Below, piece by piece: positions 34,385 to 51,480 of a DNA stretch of 64,000 nt. The stretch comes from Paraspadella gotoi. Its lineage: Eukaryota > Chaetognatha. Position 1 is the first letter of the stretch; each line of letters starts with the position of its first letter. The DNA lies in NCBI GenBank assembly GCA_051294375.1, contig CM119270.1, forward strand, positions 3,836,301 to 3,900,300, written 5' to 3'. A program made the position numbers and the translations under genes. The notes under the pieces are model-generated. The model did not search any database. It saw only the letters and a program-made list of their open reading frames with translations, and was not told where the DNA came from.

Positions 34385-35549
34385 CTCGAAAAACCAGTAA
34401 TTACTTAAATTTTTAAATAGGTCATCTCAAACCATTTCTTCCACGTGTTAAACTGAATGTAAATAGAAAACCAATTATGAAAATTGTTGCTCTGTCCATA
34501 TGGACCATATGTCATTTCATCACATCATTCGGATCACGACGCTTTTCGCGAGTCGGCCATTTTACTCCTCGCCCTAATTCTTTGCTCTTTTATTTATCTT
34601 TCAGCGGAGTGTCTCTGTTGCATGCGACATCTGGTGAATGTTCTATCATTTTACAAATCGGAAAACAAAAATGAATTTTTACGTTTCTCGTTCTATATTT
34701 GGACAATGGACATTGAACTTGGTCAAAGATCAATGCCCTTTTTTTAAAAATGTCCCCTTAATTTAGTCACTCGGGGAAGAAAACATTTTCAACATTTTTC
34801 TCTCAAACAGCGTGTACGACAGGATTTTTATTAAATCAGATTGCCATTTGATTTCGTCACTAGTCACTCGAGTCATTAAGTGTCCTAATTAACTTGCTAT
34901 TTTCCATAAGAATAAAAATACAGCTATATCTAAGTTCCTTCGTCCAGTTTTAGTTGAGGTTATTTTATTGGTGCTTGCGGTAAGCGAAATGCGGTGATTC
35001 AAAGTTTTCAAAGTTTTCAACTTATTATAGAATTTCACTATTATAATAAATATGTGGATTTCAGCCGAAAAATACCAAACCCCCCCACCACATTACTGAT
35101 AAATCAGAGAAAGAGTGAATGACTCCCTAACAAATACATGACGAACGATTTTATTTTCTTTCCAGTTTAACTGATAAGAGCCAAACTAGGAATTTGAACC
35201 GAAAAAAAAAAAAATAAATAAAAACTGGTCGAAAAGTCGAGGAAGTTCGGAGTTCAATAAAAAACGGAATTCTTACTTGTCAACTCAAAGCAGACAACAT
35301 TCGCTCGCACTGAGTTTCCACTTTTTACGATGGTTCCTTATTAACCAACATAATTGTCCTCGTTGACTTGAAATCACGCATCTTCGTCAGATTTCCGCAA
35401 ATGTTGAAAGAAGTTTGAACTGTTTGAAGTTTGAACGAAATTCGACGGATCAAACCACAAATTTTGAAACTAAAAACTATATATCTAAATATTCCGACTA
35501 TATTTAAAACGAGAAATTTTTTTAAAAAAATCATATTTTTTGTGTCGAC

Positions 35550-36191
35550 ATGGAGGCCGACGTCTCCGAAGCCGTGGACAACATCGTGCAGCGCCTCTTA
35601 GAAAGGAAGCTCCCCCAAAATAGGGACGCCCGCGCTAAGACTATCGTGGATGGCGCGGCTCGTCGACGGCGACCTTTGCCCGTCTCTTCTAATCCACATT
35701 CTCCCTCGCCCGGTCTCCCGCGAAGAGCTCATCGCCGCCGGCCGGACAGTCGTGCCAAGTGTCCTCGCGGCCACGTCCTCGTCCGCGAGCCCGCTCCCGG
35801 GTCGTGGAAGTGTGCCGAAGAGTCGGCCGAGGGAGGCTGTGACAAGGATGCGGCGCGAAACGGACGGGAATCCCTGGAGCAAGCTTTGGTACGAAAATTC
35901 GCTTGGCGATGCCGCGAATGCGACTACGCCATCTGCATTGAATGTTTGGAGCAAGGACGGAATCGACTTCGTTTGGATGAGGCCCCCGTCGACGACGCCA
36001 ACGCCCCCACCGGCGTCAAAGACGTCGCGCTCGACGAAGCGATCGCCGCTCTGGCCGAAAAGTTATCGAACGCGCCGGTGAAGAATAAGAATCCGAAGAT
36101 GACCTGGTTCGTTTCATTTTACATTACGATTGTAATAGCGGATTTATTGTTATTTTTTTGTCAGTGGTAAATAAGAGAGAAAGAGAGTGAG

Positions 36192-36277
<86 letters not shown>

Positions 36278-37070
36278 AAACTTTAAAACCCCCTGTTCAA
36301 CAAAATCTTCCATTTAATTGAGAAACAAACATTAACTATGAAGTATTAGGACTAATAGTACTATTCGTACTACAAGTAATGACGCCTAACTATACAATCA
36401 AGGTCTCATCGACAAACGAATCGTTTCACCGTTTTCACTTTTGCATCACAGTGACGAGAATGAAACCGACATCATCGTCAGGATGTCGGTCGCCGAGAAC
36501 GACAACGTCGCCGACGTCGCGGCTCAAATCATCGATCGAGTCTCTGGCGAATACGGCAACGCCGCCGCAGCGGGTGCTGCTGCCGACGACGCAGGAGAGA
36601 AGCGTCTCGACGCCTCCGCGGCCGCCTTAGAGATTGGCCGGCTCAAGGCCTTTCAGAAGCGGATCCTCCGCGAATACATCGACAACGTCACGATCCTATG
36701 GACGCGCAACCAAAGTTCGGAGCGAGAGGTAGGCCTCCTCGAGAAGGAGCTCGTCCGGTTGCGTCGCTCCTTTCAGCGGATGAAGCTGGAGCGAGATGTC
36801 GCGGCGGAGGAGGGGCGACGCCGGCGCGAGGAAGAGGTGGCTCGCGCGGCGGCGGACGCCACCGAAGCTGCCGATGGAGAGATCGAGCATCTGCGTCGAC
36901 AGATCGAAGAAAGGGACGACGCGAAACTCTGCATCATCTGTTTGGAAAACGAAAAGAACACCGTGTTCCGGTGCGGTCACGTTTCCTGCGGCGTTTGCGC
37001 CGACCGACTGCGTCACTGCCACATTTGCCGGAATTTGATCGTGGAAAAATTCAAATTTTTTTACGTTTGA
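35550..37070 (+). CDS. Zinc-finger/RING protein, likely E3 ubiquitin ligase, 391 aa
   Basis: Two exons: 35550-36106 and 36452-37070, joined in phase 2 (TG|T, Cys). The intron holds a 100-bp (GA)n tract. Residues about 72-132 form a ZZ/DC1-like zinc module: CPRGHVLVREPAPGSWKC, then a spacer and WRCRECDYAICIECLEQ. Residues about 230-340 are Ala/Glu/Arg-rich with heptads and probably form a coiled coil. The last 45 residues are a C3HC4 RING (CIICLENEKNTVFRCGH, CGVCADRL, CHIC) running to the stop, the mind-bomb/neuralized/IAP style of a terminal RING. The combination predicts ubiquitin transfer to an unknown partner. The ATG at 35550 is the first in frame. I do not recognise a named orthologue. 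Confidence 0.82.
36174..36274. repeat. (GA)n microsatellite in the RING-gene intron
   Basis: About 100 bp of GA with a few interruptions at its 5' end. It occupies nearly a third of the 345-bp intron. Confidence 0.95.
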
Positions 37071-37964
37071 AGGGATCCGCCTTCCGCGTGCCGCCATGGT
37101 GGGTTTGTTTGTGGGTTGTTTATATTCGTGGGCTTCGGTGACACTTACTTTCGGTTCCCTAGGACCTGCATGGGTATATTTGCCACGTGATTTTATTTAG
37201 TGAATAGAAAACTGAATTTCGAGTCCCGAATAATTATTAGCCAATTAGTGGATAATTAGATTGTAAACAGAAACAATTTCTACACTTCCCGTTTTTGTGT
37301 TTTTTTTTTTTAGTTTTCAATTAAACATACCACTTCATTATAGCTTTACATTGTGACGAAACTTTTTTGTCGCTGTTTGTACAATTAGTACAAAAATGAG
37401 ATTCGGTTGAAAAATCACATGATAGTCATATACTACCTGTTCTGTGAAATAATTTTTTAAATAAATAATTTCTTCAAGTTGCAACGTTATTTTCTTTAAA
37501 GTTTCTTAATAACGTCGGTATTTAATTAGACAGAAACCGCGCAAACCTTGTAATAATTCATAATTTCATACATCCCGGTTCTCCTTTCATTGCTACACGC
37601 GAGCCTGCCCGCCTTTTTTCAGTCTTTCTCTTCAACATCGCTTCTCCCTTATTTAGTTTTATTTCATTTTAATCAATTCGCCGAGTCGGATATGTACGAG
37701 ATCGGCTTCCCCATAAATTTGAGAAGCGTCTTCGATCTTCTGACGCCTTCAGAGACCCATGAAAAGCGGCGGACGTCTTTGTGGTTGCACCTCGATGATC
37801 CGCCCAACGATCTGTTTGTCTGTGTTTCTGTCTGTATCTATCCATCCGTGTGCCTGGATGTCTATGAGTTTCTTCTTATCTAATAAATAAAAAAGGAGAG
37901 TTAAATCTGGACGTTGAGCCCAAAAACTAACCCAAAACTCACCCTTTCGCTGCATCCGAGACGC

Positions 37965-37967
<3 letters not shown>

Positions 37968-38056
<89 letters not shown>
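37968..38056. repeat. (CT)n microsatellite
   Basis: About 44 uninterrupted CT units. Confidence 0.97.
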
Positions 38057-38057
<1 letters not shown>

Positions 38058-38888
38058 GCGTCATCAACGTCATTAACGTCAGCGCGTCGACGCCTCTACA
38101 ACGAAAAAAACCTCTTCTCTTCTTTATTGCGGTTTAAGTTTCATAATCGGCGGCGGATGAGCTGGCGGCTGCGGCGGCTGCGGCGGCGGCGTCAGCGGCT
38201 TCCATAAATCAGGCGGCGTCGACGGAATCTCTCGGCGTCGCTTGTCGTGTCTCCGTCTCTATCCCGCTTCCCCTCCCCTCCCTAATTTGCTCGACCGCTG
38301 ACCCACGAAATCAAATAATCAAATATAAACGAAGTGGATAAAATAAAAAGAACAAAAATAATTATTTTTATTTCTCGTTTTCATGTAGTCATCGGCAATT
38401 TTTTTTTTTTTAATTTTCTTTTAATTTCGCAATAATTGTTTTTTTTTTCTCGGGCGAACGGGGGCGGTTGGGGGCGGAGGGCGGGGGTCGGGGGGGGGGC
38501 GGGGGTCGGGGGGGAGTCATAAATAAAACAACGTCGGGGTTAAATCGAGATGAATTTAACGAAACAAAAAAACGACATAAGAGAGAGAAAAAAACATTTG
38601 ATCCAATATTTTGTTTTTGTTCTAAAAAAAAGGAGAAAAAATAACCGAAATAGTCTTTTTTTTTTCGAATAGAAATAACAAACTACAAAGAGAGTCAGAG
38701 AGAGAGTTGTCTCGCAAATCGTGACAATGTTAGTGGTCTCCCTTAGCCACCGAGATTATTCTTCAATTGATTAACCTCTCTACGGAATGTCGGGTGATGG
38801 TAAAGGGAAATTTAACTCGACCTGTGTGGGAGCGGATTGTGTGAGGGAAGACAATACCTCACGTGTTTATGAAGAATCACGTGAATGA

Positions 38889-38894
38889 TCTCTC

Positions 38895-38954
<60 letters not shown>

Positions 38955-39088
38955 CATCCCATCCGCGAGTAAATTACGAGTACCGGTAATGAGCTATGAG
39001 GAGGAAGAGAGAGAGATTTTTTTGACTCGACTGAAAAACGAGAGAGAGAAAAGTTATGATAGTCCTGTAGGATTTTTCGATCAATCGC

Positions 39089-39168
<80 letters not shown>
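38889..39168. repeat. Opposed (CT)n and (GA)n tracts
   Basis: A (CT)n tract at 38889-38954 and a (GA)n tract at 39090-39168 face each other about 135 bp apart, so they are mutually complementary inverted arms. Confidence 0.9.
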
Positions 39169-39170
<2 letters not shown>

Positions 39171-40073
39171 CGATGGAGAAAGGAAAATGAGAATTAATGA
39201 AAGAATTTTGAAAGAGTTTTTACTCGCTCTCGATTTTCAGTACGGGTTCGATATGAAACCGTCCATGGGAGTTTTTCTTTTTTTTTTTTAATTTTTTACT
39301 TAACGATTCAACGCTAACGAAAGTGGATCCCATTTTATCAATTCAACTTCCGAGTTTTATAAAATGAAAATCGTTTATTCGAGTACATTATTACGTTGCA
39401 TTTTCGGAAAAACGCATTACTTCCACAATGTTCAGATCCTGTTACAATTACAATGATGATTAACTTGTACTCACAGAGCGCACAAATTAGGCCGAACGAA
39501 GGATTGGTTAGAAACATCTCCACCCGTTTCTAATGATAAAATAGTACCATTTTGGCAACTTTTAGCCAAAAAAATTATGTCCATTTTTGTCCATTTTTAC
39601 TTACGACTTCTGATTTGAATGCCAAGGAAAGTTGAGAAAATTTTTTTACTTTGGAAATCCGTTCTTTCTTATCTTCTTTACCTTGGGTAAATTTATTAGC
39701 TTAAATCATTTATAGTTTGCCTATGAATTAATTTTAAAGTTAACAAGTCAAAAAGTTGGAGTTTCAGTCTTTATCATAATTTGTTAAACAAAAATAAATC
39801 AAATTGGTTGAAATTAACAGAAAATATAGCCTATTGAATAAGCTTTTAACACCTATAAAATTATCAAAAAAACTTTTTTGGTTTAGCCACAAATAATTTT
39901 TAAAGACGTCTTTTAAATTTGTGACTTTTTGTGATTTGCATTTATTTTTGATAAAGAGAATATTTCAACTCATTTATTAGTTTTAAAAGATGAGGTACTA
40001 CTGACCTTGATTAATTAAAAAAAACCGCATCCTTTTAACCCAATGGAAAGCGTCAGGACTTGTTTTTTCTCAG

Positions 40074-40118
40074 AATCGACAGATTTTGCGGAAAAATTTT
40101 CCGCAAAATCTGTCGATT
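40074..40118. repeat. Perfect 45-bp palindrome
   Basis: The left arm AATCGACAGATTTTGCGGAA (AA continues) is matched base for base by TTTTCCGCAAAATCTGTCGA (TT continues), 22 bp per arm with a single A between. No gene, target-site duplication or neighbouring copy was seen. Confidence 0.97.
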
Positions 40119-41457
40119 TACTAAATTTGCTAGGCAACAAAAATTGAAAGAAAAATCATGCGCTACCGTTCATTTTCTTTCTTATAATGAATCAAAGAAT
40201 TTTCATTGATTTGATTCAATCTAAATGAAGAAAATAAGTGATAAGAAAGAGGAAAGGGAGAACAAGAAGAGGAGAAGGGGAAGATGAGAGAGAATGAGGT
40301 GAAAAAAGGAAAAGAGAAGGCAAAGGGGATAAAAGTAGAGAGATAAAGATAAGGCGGGAAAGGAGGGGGAAATTTAAAGAAAAAGAAGGGAAAGAAAGGG
40401 AAGGAGAGAATAAGAGAAAAAAAAGATAAGGGAAATGGAGGAGAAGCAGGGAAAGGTAGGGGTAAAAAAATGGAAAGTGAGGTCGTGATATGAAAGGGAG
40501 AAAGAGGGTTAGAAAAAATGAAAAGCTGTGAAGAAGAAAGGTAACGAGAAAGAATAACAGAGAGGATATGAGAAGGAAAAAATGGTAACAGATATTGTGG
40601 TGTCTTTTCTGAATAGTTTGCTCTAAATAAAAGATACAAAAATTATTATAGGGAATTCGATCTTTAAAAGTTTTCTGTACCATGAAAATTCATACATACT
40701 TTTTTTAAAACTAAGGAAGTTAATGAGATTAGATTGATAAGCATCGAAGAAATCTTGTCTTACCGTATTTTTAACTCATAGAATTTTATCTGGGACGTAC
40801 TATGTCATAAGAGGAAGATAACTATAGCCTACCGTTTTTTTTAAATGAAGAAAGATTCATACTAGTCAATGAGATCATCAGAGATGAACGTAAATTAAGT
40901 TCAGATTCCATTGTCGAAAAGAGTCTGATTGTAGCGGAACCTTTATTAAATTAATATATTTTTTTCTCATTAACTACACGCAAATGTCTCAATCGTGGTT
41001 AAATTAACAAAAATAATCAAAGATGCGACAAAAAAAAAAAAAAAATAAGTAAGAAATAAAAAGACCTTTGATTAAAACGGGGTCAATAATCATCGAAGCA
41101 TCGAACTGACTCGATCCTGAAAAAACGGATCGCGATATTCATAAATTCTTTTGACGCGGGGGGGGGGGGAAATTTGGGTTTCGTATTCGTCGACAAAAAA
41201 ATGCGGAGATACTAAATATTATTGAATATCGTTTCGGACAAATAATCAGCCTTAGCGACAAACGTTACGATTTGCCATTCCATTCATGAAATTAACATCG
41301 TAATTCTCAAATTTAAAATTGTAATATTTCTCTTTAAGTTTTCGTGGAAATTATTTAATTATTCATTAACCTTCTCTAATAATAATAATAATAATTAAAT
41401 CCAACGCCCCGACACGATCTCTCTCTCTCTCTCCCTCTCTATATCTCCCGCTCTCCC

Positions 41458-45183
<3,726 letters not shown>

Positions 45184-45544
45184 TTACACTTGATTTTTAA
45201 AATGAAATGATCAGGAAATGGGTAGAGCCGATATAAAATTATCCATTCGTTCAATGAATAAGTTTTCTCGCTCCTGACTTTGGAAAGGCAATGTTTTGAT
45301 TTTTGTCGGTGCATAAATTATGGTAGGAATAATTGCCTAGAAGATTTAAATATTGTGAGAATGATTTTTTTCATGTTTACATATTGAATCGTATTTCATA
45401 TTTTTGATTAAAAACAAAAAAGGGTTTTGTTGTCAGCGACTCGGGTCGAATGCTAAACACTTATCCGCTTCGTACGAAACTCTATACCCTAACAAATAAC
45501 AATAGACTGTAACACGGTAAAAGTTGTTGCTTCGATAAAACAAA

Positions 45545-45810
45545 AGAGAGAGAGAGAGAGAATGAGAGAGAGGAGAGAGAGCAAGAGAGGAAGAGAGAGA
45601 GAGAGATAGAGAGAGAGAAGAGAGAGAGAGAGACCGCCAAGAGAACCACGAGAGGAGTCTAAAAATAGAAGGCCTCCCCCGTTATCTGAACAAATAAATC
45701 CAAGATAATTTACGCTCCCTGTCCAATCCACAACACCCGAAAAAAGGAAGGATAAAAGGAAAAAATGAAAGAATGCAAAGAAGACAGAAAAATTTGTGAG
45801 TTTGAGAGAG

Positions 45811-45858
<48 letters not shown>

Positions 45859-45859
45859 G

Positions 45860-45894
<35 letters not shown>

Positions 45895-45900
45895 AAGAAG
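45545..45900. repeat. (GA)n-rich cluster
   Basis: Two GA-rich tracts (45545-45632 and 45805-45900) at the junction of segments A and B. Further GA tracts in B lie at 46380-46458, 46535-46600 and 47122-47214. Confidence 0.92.
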
Positions 45901-46380
45901 AGAGATTTGGATAAACGCCTAAAAACATTTGCAGATTTTAAAACCGGAAACGATTTATTATATAAAGGAGAGACGAAAATATATTTTATTTAAATGTTTA
46001 GTTGCAGTAAATTTTCCGTGAAATGAGTGAGATTTCACTAAATTAACTTCGTTAGGGTTAGGGTATGATGTATGAGGCTTTCTCTATTTGTTTAAATTAG
46101 TTTTTTTTAAGTACAATATGACTGCACAAGATTAGAGGCGAATTTCAGTTTTTCGCGAATTTGCTCGAATTTCGAGTTTGGCCTGAAAACGACGGACGAC
46201 GATAGAGACGGAGACGAAAGCGCTATTTCTCGACGGCGATGGAATTCGATGGAATTTATGGAATCGATGGCAACGTTTCACTCTTTTTTTTTTTTTTGTT
46301 TCGCTCGAAAACGACGCTAAAATTCCCCGTTGGACCATCGCTTCTAATAATAGGCCTCTCCCCGTCCCCAGCGAGCAAAC

Positions 46381-46455
<75 letters not shown>

Positions 46456-46530
46456 AGATGAGTTGTGGGGGGAGGCATATTCCTTGGCAGTTGTGTCTGA
46501 TATTTTTTGCGAGCCAGAAAGAGTTCAGAG

Positions 46531-46603
<73 letters not shown>

Positions 46604-47117
46604 ACCCCAACCCACTACTAAGAACGAGAACTAAAGGAGGCGAATTATATAATTGCTTGTAAGTAAAAGAGAATTATTCATAGCAGAAGAGGAAAAGAAA
46701 AAAAAGAAAAAAGTAAACAATGAGACGAAACTAGAAGGCAGACGACTTTTTTATTGCGAGGGACAAGGACAAGGGACATGGACATGGAGAGAAATAAGGA
46801 AGTGTTAACAGACGAGTAGACATGGAGAGGCAAGAAGAAGACATGGATCAATCTCTAGTACTGAATACATCGTTCACTCGTTTAGCTTATTAGTTTATTG
46901 TATTCACCCCCTGATCAGCAATCCAATGTATAATGTTAAACAATATAAAATATCATTCTGCTTTCTATTATTATAATTTAAATGAATATTATAAATTCTA
47001 CTGTATTTGTAATCGAACTCGAAATTACATCAAGTTGCGGGGGTGAATTGGAAAATACAAAAAAGAATTCGTTTGGCGTGCGAGTGAAACAGTGAAAACA
47101 GACGGCGGCCCTTTGTC

Positions 47118-47193
<76 letters not shown>

Positions 47194-47387
47194 TGAGAGA
47201 GAGAGAGAGAGAGATCATTAGAGATGTTTGTCTTTAATTTTCCCAAAGATTCGTTTGTATTGGATTATTTTTCATCGCCTTCACTAGAGACGAATCCTTA
47301 TCGTTAACTCACTGTTTTTATTGATAGATTCTTTTAGGGAAATTGTTACTAAACATTTTAGCACATTTTTTATGATAAATAGAAACA

Positions 47388-47757
47388 TTGCATATTTTTT
47401 ATAATGAAAATTTTACACGACGAATCCCTTCGCAAAGCCGCTCTCGACGATCCTTCGCTCATCTCATCGACCACCTCTCAGTCCGCGATCCCCTCAAGAC
47501 TCACCTTGGACCCTCCTCTAGACCCTCCTCTAGAACCCCCTCAAGACCCCCCGCTCGATCAACTTCTCGACCCTCCAGGCGACGTCGCCCGCCCTCCCTA
47601 CCTCATCTCGACGCAGTGGCGCCGCCAAACGCCAAGCGCCGGCGCCGCACAAATTCCCTTCGGGGTCGCAGCGTCAACTCTTACGACGATGGACGACAAC
47701 GGCGTCCAACATCTGTGGGACAAAAGCGCCATCTGCCGCAATGCATCATCATGGTGA
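47388..47757 (+). other. Exon-like patch, gene unknown
   Basis: GC-richer sequence with codon-like texture ends at a possible donor (ATCATCATG|GTGAGG at about 47754). Two frames look protein-like in different parts: LRKAALDDPSLISSTTSQS with a Pro-rich stretch (LDPPLDPPLEPPQDPPLD), and further on AKRRRRTNSLRGRSVNSYDD with GRQRRPT. The inverted mate at 61240-61600 preserves both with indels. A single exon interrupted by sequencing indels explains this better than two genes. No family was recognised. Confidence 0.35.
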
Positions 47758-48699
47758 GGATCGTCCGTCTGTGAGATGGGGTTGTTTTGTTAAGCTCGTT
47801 CATCTGTAAGACGAACGCGTTTAAAATCTAGGACAACAAATGGATCTCGCATTGAGAGTCTTCAATAGTCCAACTAGACTAGACTGGATGTGAGAGAGTC
47901 TGATTGGAAACTTGCAGGGCCTGCTAAGTTTTGAAGCTTGCAAGCCCTGCTTGTTTTATTTGAAGAGCGATGGAGTCCTTACCCGTCCAAGCCAAGTCAG
48001 GGGAAGTATAGCTTGTTTATTGAATGAATCTAATTTAAGTATTTATAGAAATTCAACCTAAAATTAAAACTGGTTACGATCACAAAATTTCACCGATAAC
48101 CATTAGAGTTAATATTAAAATGAAAGGACGCGAAATACATTGAGGGCCAAGAACGCGAATTAATTTTTTTTAATCGGAAAAAAGAAAAAAAAGGAAACTT
48201 AAAACAACGACAGATGTTTCGACTCAACAACAGATGTTTTTACTACAACAACAGATGGAATTTTCTTTGTTTGTTTTACTCGAATCGGTTTCGCATCGAA
48301 CATTACTTTATTTTTTTTTTAATGAAAAAAAAAGAAAAAAATGTGGAAAGAAAACCGTTGATATTTCTGTTGTATCCTTTTTTTTTAACTTTGAAAGTTG
48401 CGCAATCATTATATTATATTATCATTATATTATCATATAACAATTAATACAAAATATACTTATAATTACAAAAATTGTTTCTAGTAGTTAAGTAACGATG
48501 TCCTTCCTCGCTGGAAAATAAATCAGCTAGATTTCACTCACCCTTTCTTTTTTTTTTCTTTCTTTTTCCTTTCAATTTTCTATATTTTTTTCTTTTTTTC
48601 CTATTTTTTGCTTTCATTGCTTTCTTTTTTTCCTCTGTTTGACTGAGGACGAGTAGATTCCCACCTGATTTATTCTTTTTTTCCTCTACGTTCTCTTTT

Positions 48700-48804
48700 C
48701 ATCTCTTTCTTCTTCTTTTTTCTTTTTTACTCTCTTTTTTCTTTCTTTCTTTCTTTCTTTTTTATTTCGTTCTTCTTTCTTTCTTCTTTCTTTTTTTTTT
48801 TTCT

Positions 48805-48835
<31 letters not shown>

Positions 48836-48900
48836 TTTCTTTCTTTTTTCTTTCTTTCTTTCTTTCTTTATTTCTTTCTCTTTATACTTCTTTTTTTCTT
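48700..48900. repeat. (TTTC)n tetranucleotide repeat
   Basis: Imperfect TTTC/TTCT units with T runs. The inverted mate is (GAAA)n at about 59990-60160. Confidence 0.9.
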
Positions 48901-49276
48901 TTTTCTATCGTTTTAGGCTTTTTCCCTCTTCTTCTTTCTAGCTTTCTTCTTCTCTATTTTTTATTAGTGTCTATCTTCTCTATGTCTGTTATCTGTCTGT
49001 CTATCCTATCTTTCTCTCCCCATGAAAGAGAAAACGTTAGATTCGGGATCTTAATTCGTTAACGGATTTAAAAGGATTTCCTTTCCTTCCGTTCCAAAAG
49101 CTTCTATCTCGTTTTTTCGGCTTTTCAGTCCAGTTTTTATACTTATTTTTTTTTTATTTTATCTTATTTATACTTATTTTTATATTTTTATTTATATATT
49201 ATTAACGAATGAAATTGGTACATCCAATCTAAAAATTATCAGTTCATTCAATAAAGAAGCTATCATGCCTACCAAG

Positions 49277-49352
49277 CTCCAAGACTCAAGACTCAAGACT
49301 CAAGACTCAAGACTCAAGACTCAAGACTCAGATCAAGACTCAAGACTCGACT
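49277..49352. repeat. 7-bp tandem repeat (ACTCAAG)n
   Basis: About ten heptamer units. The inverted mate at 59520-59600 has a similar number of GAGTCTT-type units. Confidence 0.95.
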
Positions 49353-49825
49353 GTACAGTCTCGTTATTCACTCCCATTGGTTCCCTATCAAAAAATGTTT
49401 CAAAGAATGTTCAATTGTATAAAATAACCACTTCCTTAAGTAAGTTTAAAAAACTATTTCACACTCTGAACTATACTACACTATATTATACTATATACTA
49501 TAAGATATATGTTTTTATTTTCATTCAGTTATTATTCATTTTGTTATAGTAAATCCTTTTTTAAATGGCATCGACTTCTTTCCGTTTCCTCCTGGTCTTT
49601 CCCTTCTCTCGATCCTCGCACGTCTCCTTCTCTCGCTTCGTTATCGGCTTCAATTATCGCTCCAAATTATCGCTCCAATTATCGCTTTGAATGAAGGAAA
49701 GACGGAACGGCACGAACGGACAGACGGACTGCGGGTCGTACGAGCGACAGACAGACTGACCTCGGCGTCCCACTTCTTTGCTGCGCATGACGAATCAAGT
49801 ATTCGACTCGACCGTTTTTCTTGGC

Positions 49826-49870
<45 letters not shown>

Positions 49871-49874
49871 TTCT

Positions 49875-49906
<32 letters not shown>

Positions 49907-50641
49907 TTCCGAGCTTTTTTGGGATGGAGAAAAGGGGAATGAGTGTCCGAGATTAATCAACCTCAGGAATGTAATTCCTTTTAGATTAATACAACAATGT
50001 GAAGCCTTCTCTCTGGTTTTGGCGTCGTAGTCGTCGTCGCGTTTCTTCAAACATATTACTCGCTTCTCGAATGTTGAGTATGTATTTGAGAAAAGCTTGA
50101 GAGTTAATTTCAAAAATTACGAATTTATTTTTATGCCTTTTAAACTTAAACGTAGTATTTGTCACAAACTGTGCAAAATCTAAATTCGTTTTAAAATTCC
50201 AATTCTATTTTTAAATTGATGAATTAAATTAGGGGTTCAACGATTGTCGAAGGCATCAGACAACGCCCCCGCCGATAGCACGAACAATCACCCAGCTTCC
50301 ACCACCCCACTCGCACCTCCTCTCATCTTTTCTAAAAAAAACGCGTTTGTTAAGTTAAAAAAAAAAAACAGTTTCCTGGAAAACACGAGTTTCTGCCGAC
50401 GTAATAATTTCTTTCGAACAACATGCGATGACATTAATGTTTCTTCGCCCAAAAACAGAAATAAGAAAAAAGAAAAAAGACTTGGGAAAAAACAAAAAGT
50501 CAGGATTCCATTTCGCAGGATTGTTAATTTTTTATTTGTTTTTTTTTTTATTTTTTTTTTCTTTTACCAGAAAATTTGAAGAAAAAAAGTTCCCTCTTTT
50601 TAAATCCTTCTCACGTGAAAGTCTTGACAGACTCTCTCTTC

Positions 50642-50677
<36 letters not shown>

Positions 50678-50724
50678 GCTTACCCCTCTCTCCCCTCTCT
50701 CCCTCTTATTCCTCTCTTCACTTT

Positions 50725-50791
50725 TGCCCAAGGCAAAACTTGGCATCCAGATTTCTGGGCTTTCAACGCGGTATTAGTGAGAGGCATGGTA
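50725..50791 (+). other. Possible short exon
   Basis: Between a pyrimidine-rich CCCAAG and a strong donor TTG|GTAAGT lies an open patch reading KTWHPDFWAFNAVLVRGMVT. The mate at about 58050-58120 has the same signals with an indel. Nothing was recognised; the evidence is splice signals and codon texture only. Confidence 0.25.
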
Positions 50792-51244
50792 ACTTTGGTA
50801 AGTCTGTGAGTCTGCGTGAGTCTCGTCAGATCCTCAATCGAGACGGGAGGCAGCTTGTGTGGGTCGGGCGGGCTTTGATATAGGTAAACTGGTGAGGTTA
50901 TAAATTTATAGTATATTTGTAGTATTTTAGAATCATCGCTCGAAAGGCTTTTTAAATTTATCACCTTTTTTTCATAAGCGCGGGTTTTCCTCAGAGGGAC
51001 TATCTTGACAAGTTGGTGAATTTATATTTCTTCTATATTAAATTCTTCTACCTTTCCAATATTGTTCCCTTTCTTTGTTCAGCTCATAAATGTCAAGTTT
51101 ATATTTCAAATTTTTACCGTCGATTCCAGAATTCTTGTCATACTTTTCATTTTTCCATTCTAAAATATTTAAATTCATTTTCATCATTTTTTTATATACT
51201 GATTTTTTAAATGCTTTATAATTGCCGATTCTCCGCAGTCCTAT

Positions 51245-51480
51245 ATACTTCTTGTCAGAGTCTTATCTAGTATAAAAGCTTCCCATCTCTAAGTCACCTC
51301 TCTAGTACCATCTCTAAGTCTCATCTTTTAAGTCTCATCTCTAAGTCCCATATTATAGTATCATCTCTAAGTCCATCTTAGTCCTTATCTCTAAGTCCAA
51401 ATCTCCTGTCCCATCTCCAGACTCATTTCTAAGTCCCAATCTAGGTCTCACTCTTAAGTCCCATCTTCTAAGTCCTCCGC
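51245..51480. repeat. 13-14-bp tandem repeat (CATCTCTAAGTCC)n
   Basis: About 15 imperfect units. The inverted mate is at 57340-57570 (GACTTAGAGATGG). A second tandem of about 20 bp (GCTGAAAGAAAGGGGAAGAA) follows at 51640-51990. Confidence 0.9.

Larger units (their letters stand above)
32435..35549. other. Divergent spacer upstream of PHLDB and of the RING gene
   Basis: Three kilobases between two divergently transcribed genes. Most is AT-rich without open frames. It contains a terminal-inverted-repeat-like element at 33983-34147 and a short exon-like minus-strand frame at 34307-34384. A promoter for each gene must lie here, but I see no diagnostic element beyond AT-rich TATATATC near 35480. 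Confidence 0.5.
37071..41457. other. Spacer between RING gene and 3-O-sulfotransferase, no gene recognised
   Basis: It contains (CT)n at 37968-38056 and 38889-38954, (GA)n at 39090-39168, a G-rich stretch at 38455-38515, a purine-rich block at 40225-40560 and a perfect 45-bp palindrome at 40074-40118. A GC-rich patch at 38145-38330 encodes a short poly-Ala frame but has no splice context I trust. The genes on either side are convergent. Confidence 0.5.

Noticed and set aside
38145-38330. GC-rich poly-Ala frame
   Set aside because: An in-frame TAA lies just before it and there is no convincing acceptor; GCG/GGC repeats alone explain the open frame.
46050-46065. TTAGGG-like telomeric repeat
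   Set aside because: Only two units (GTTAGGGTTAGGG); chance or a minor relic, and it appears again only in the inverted copy.
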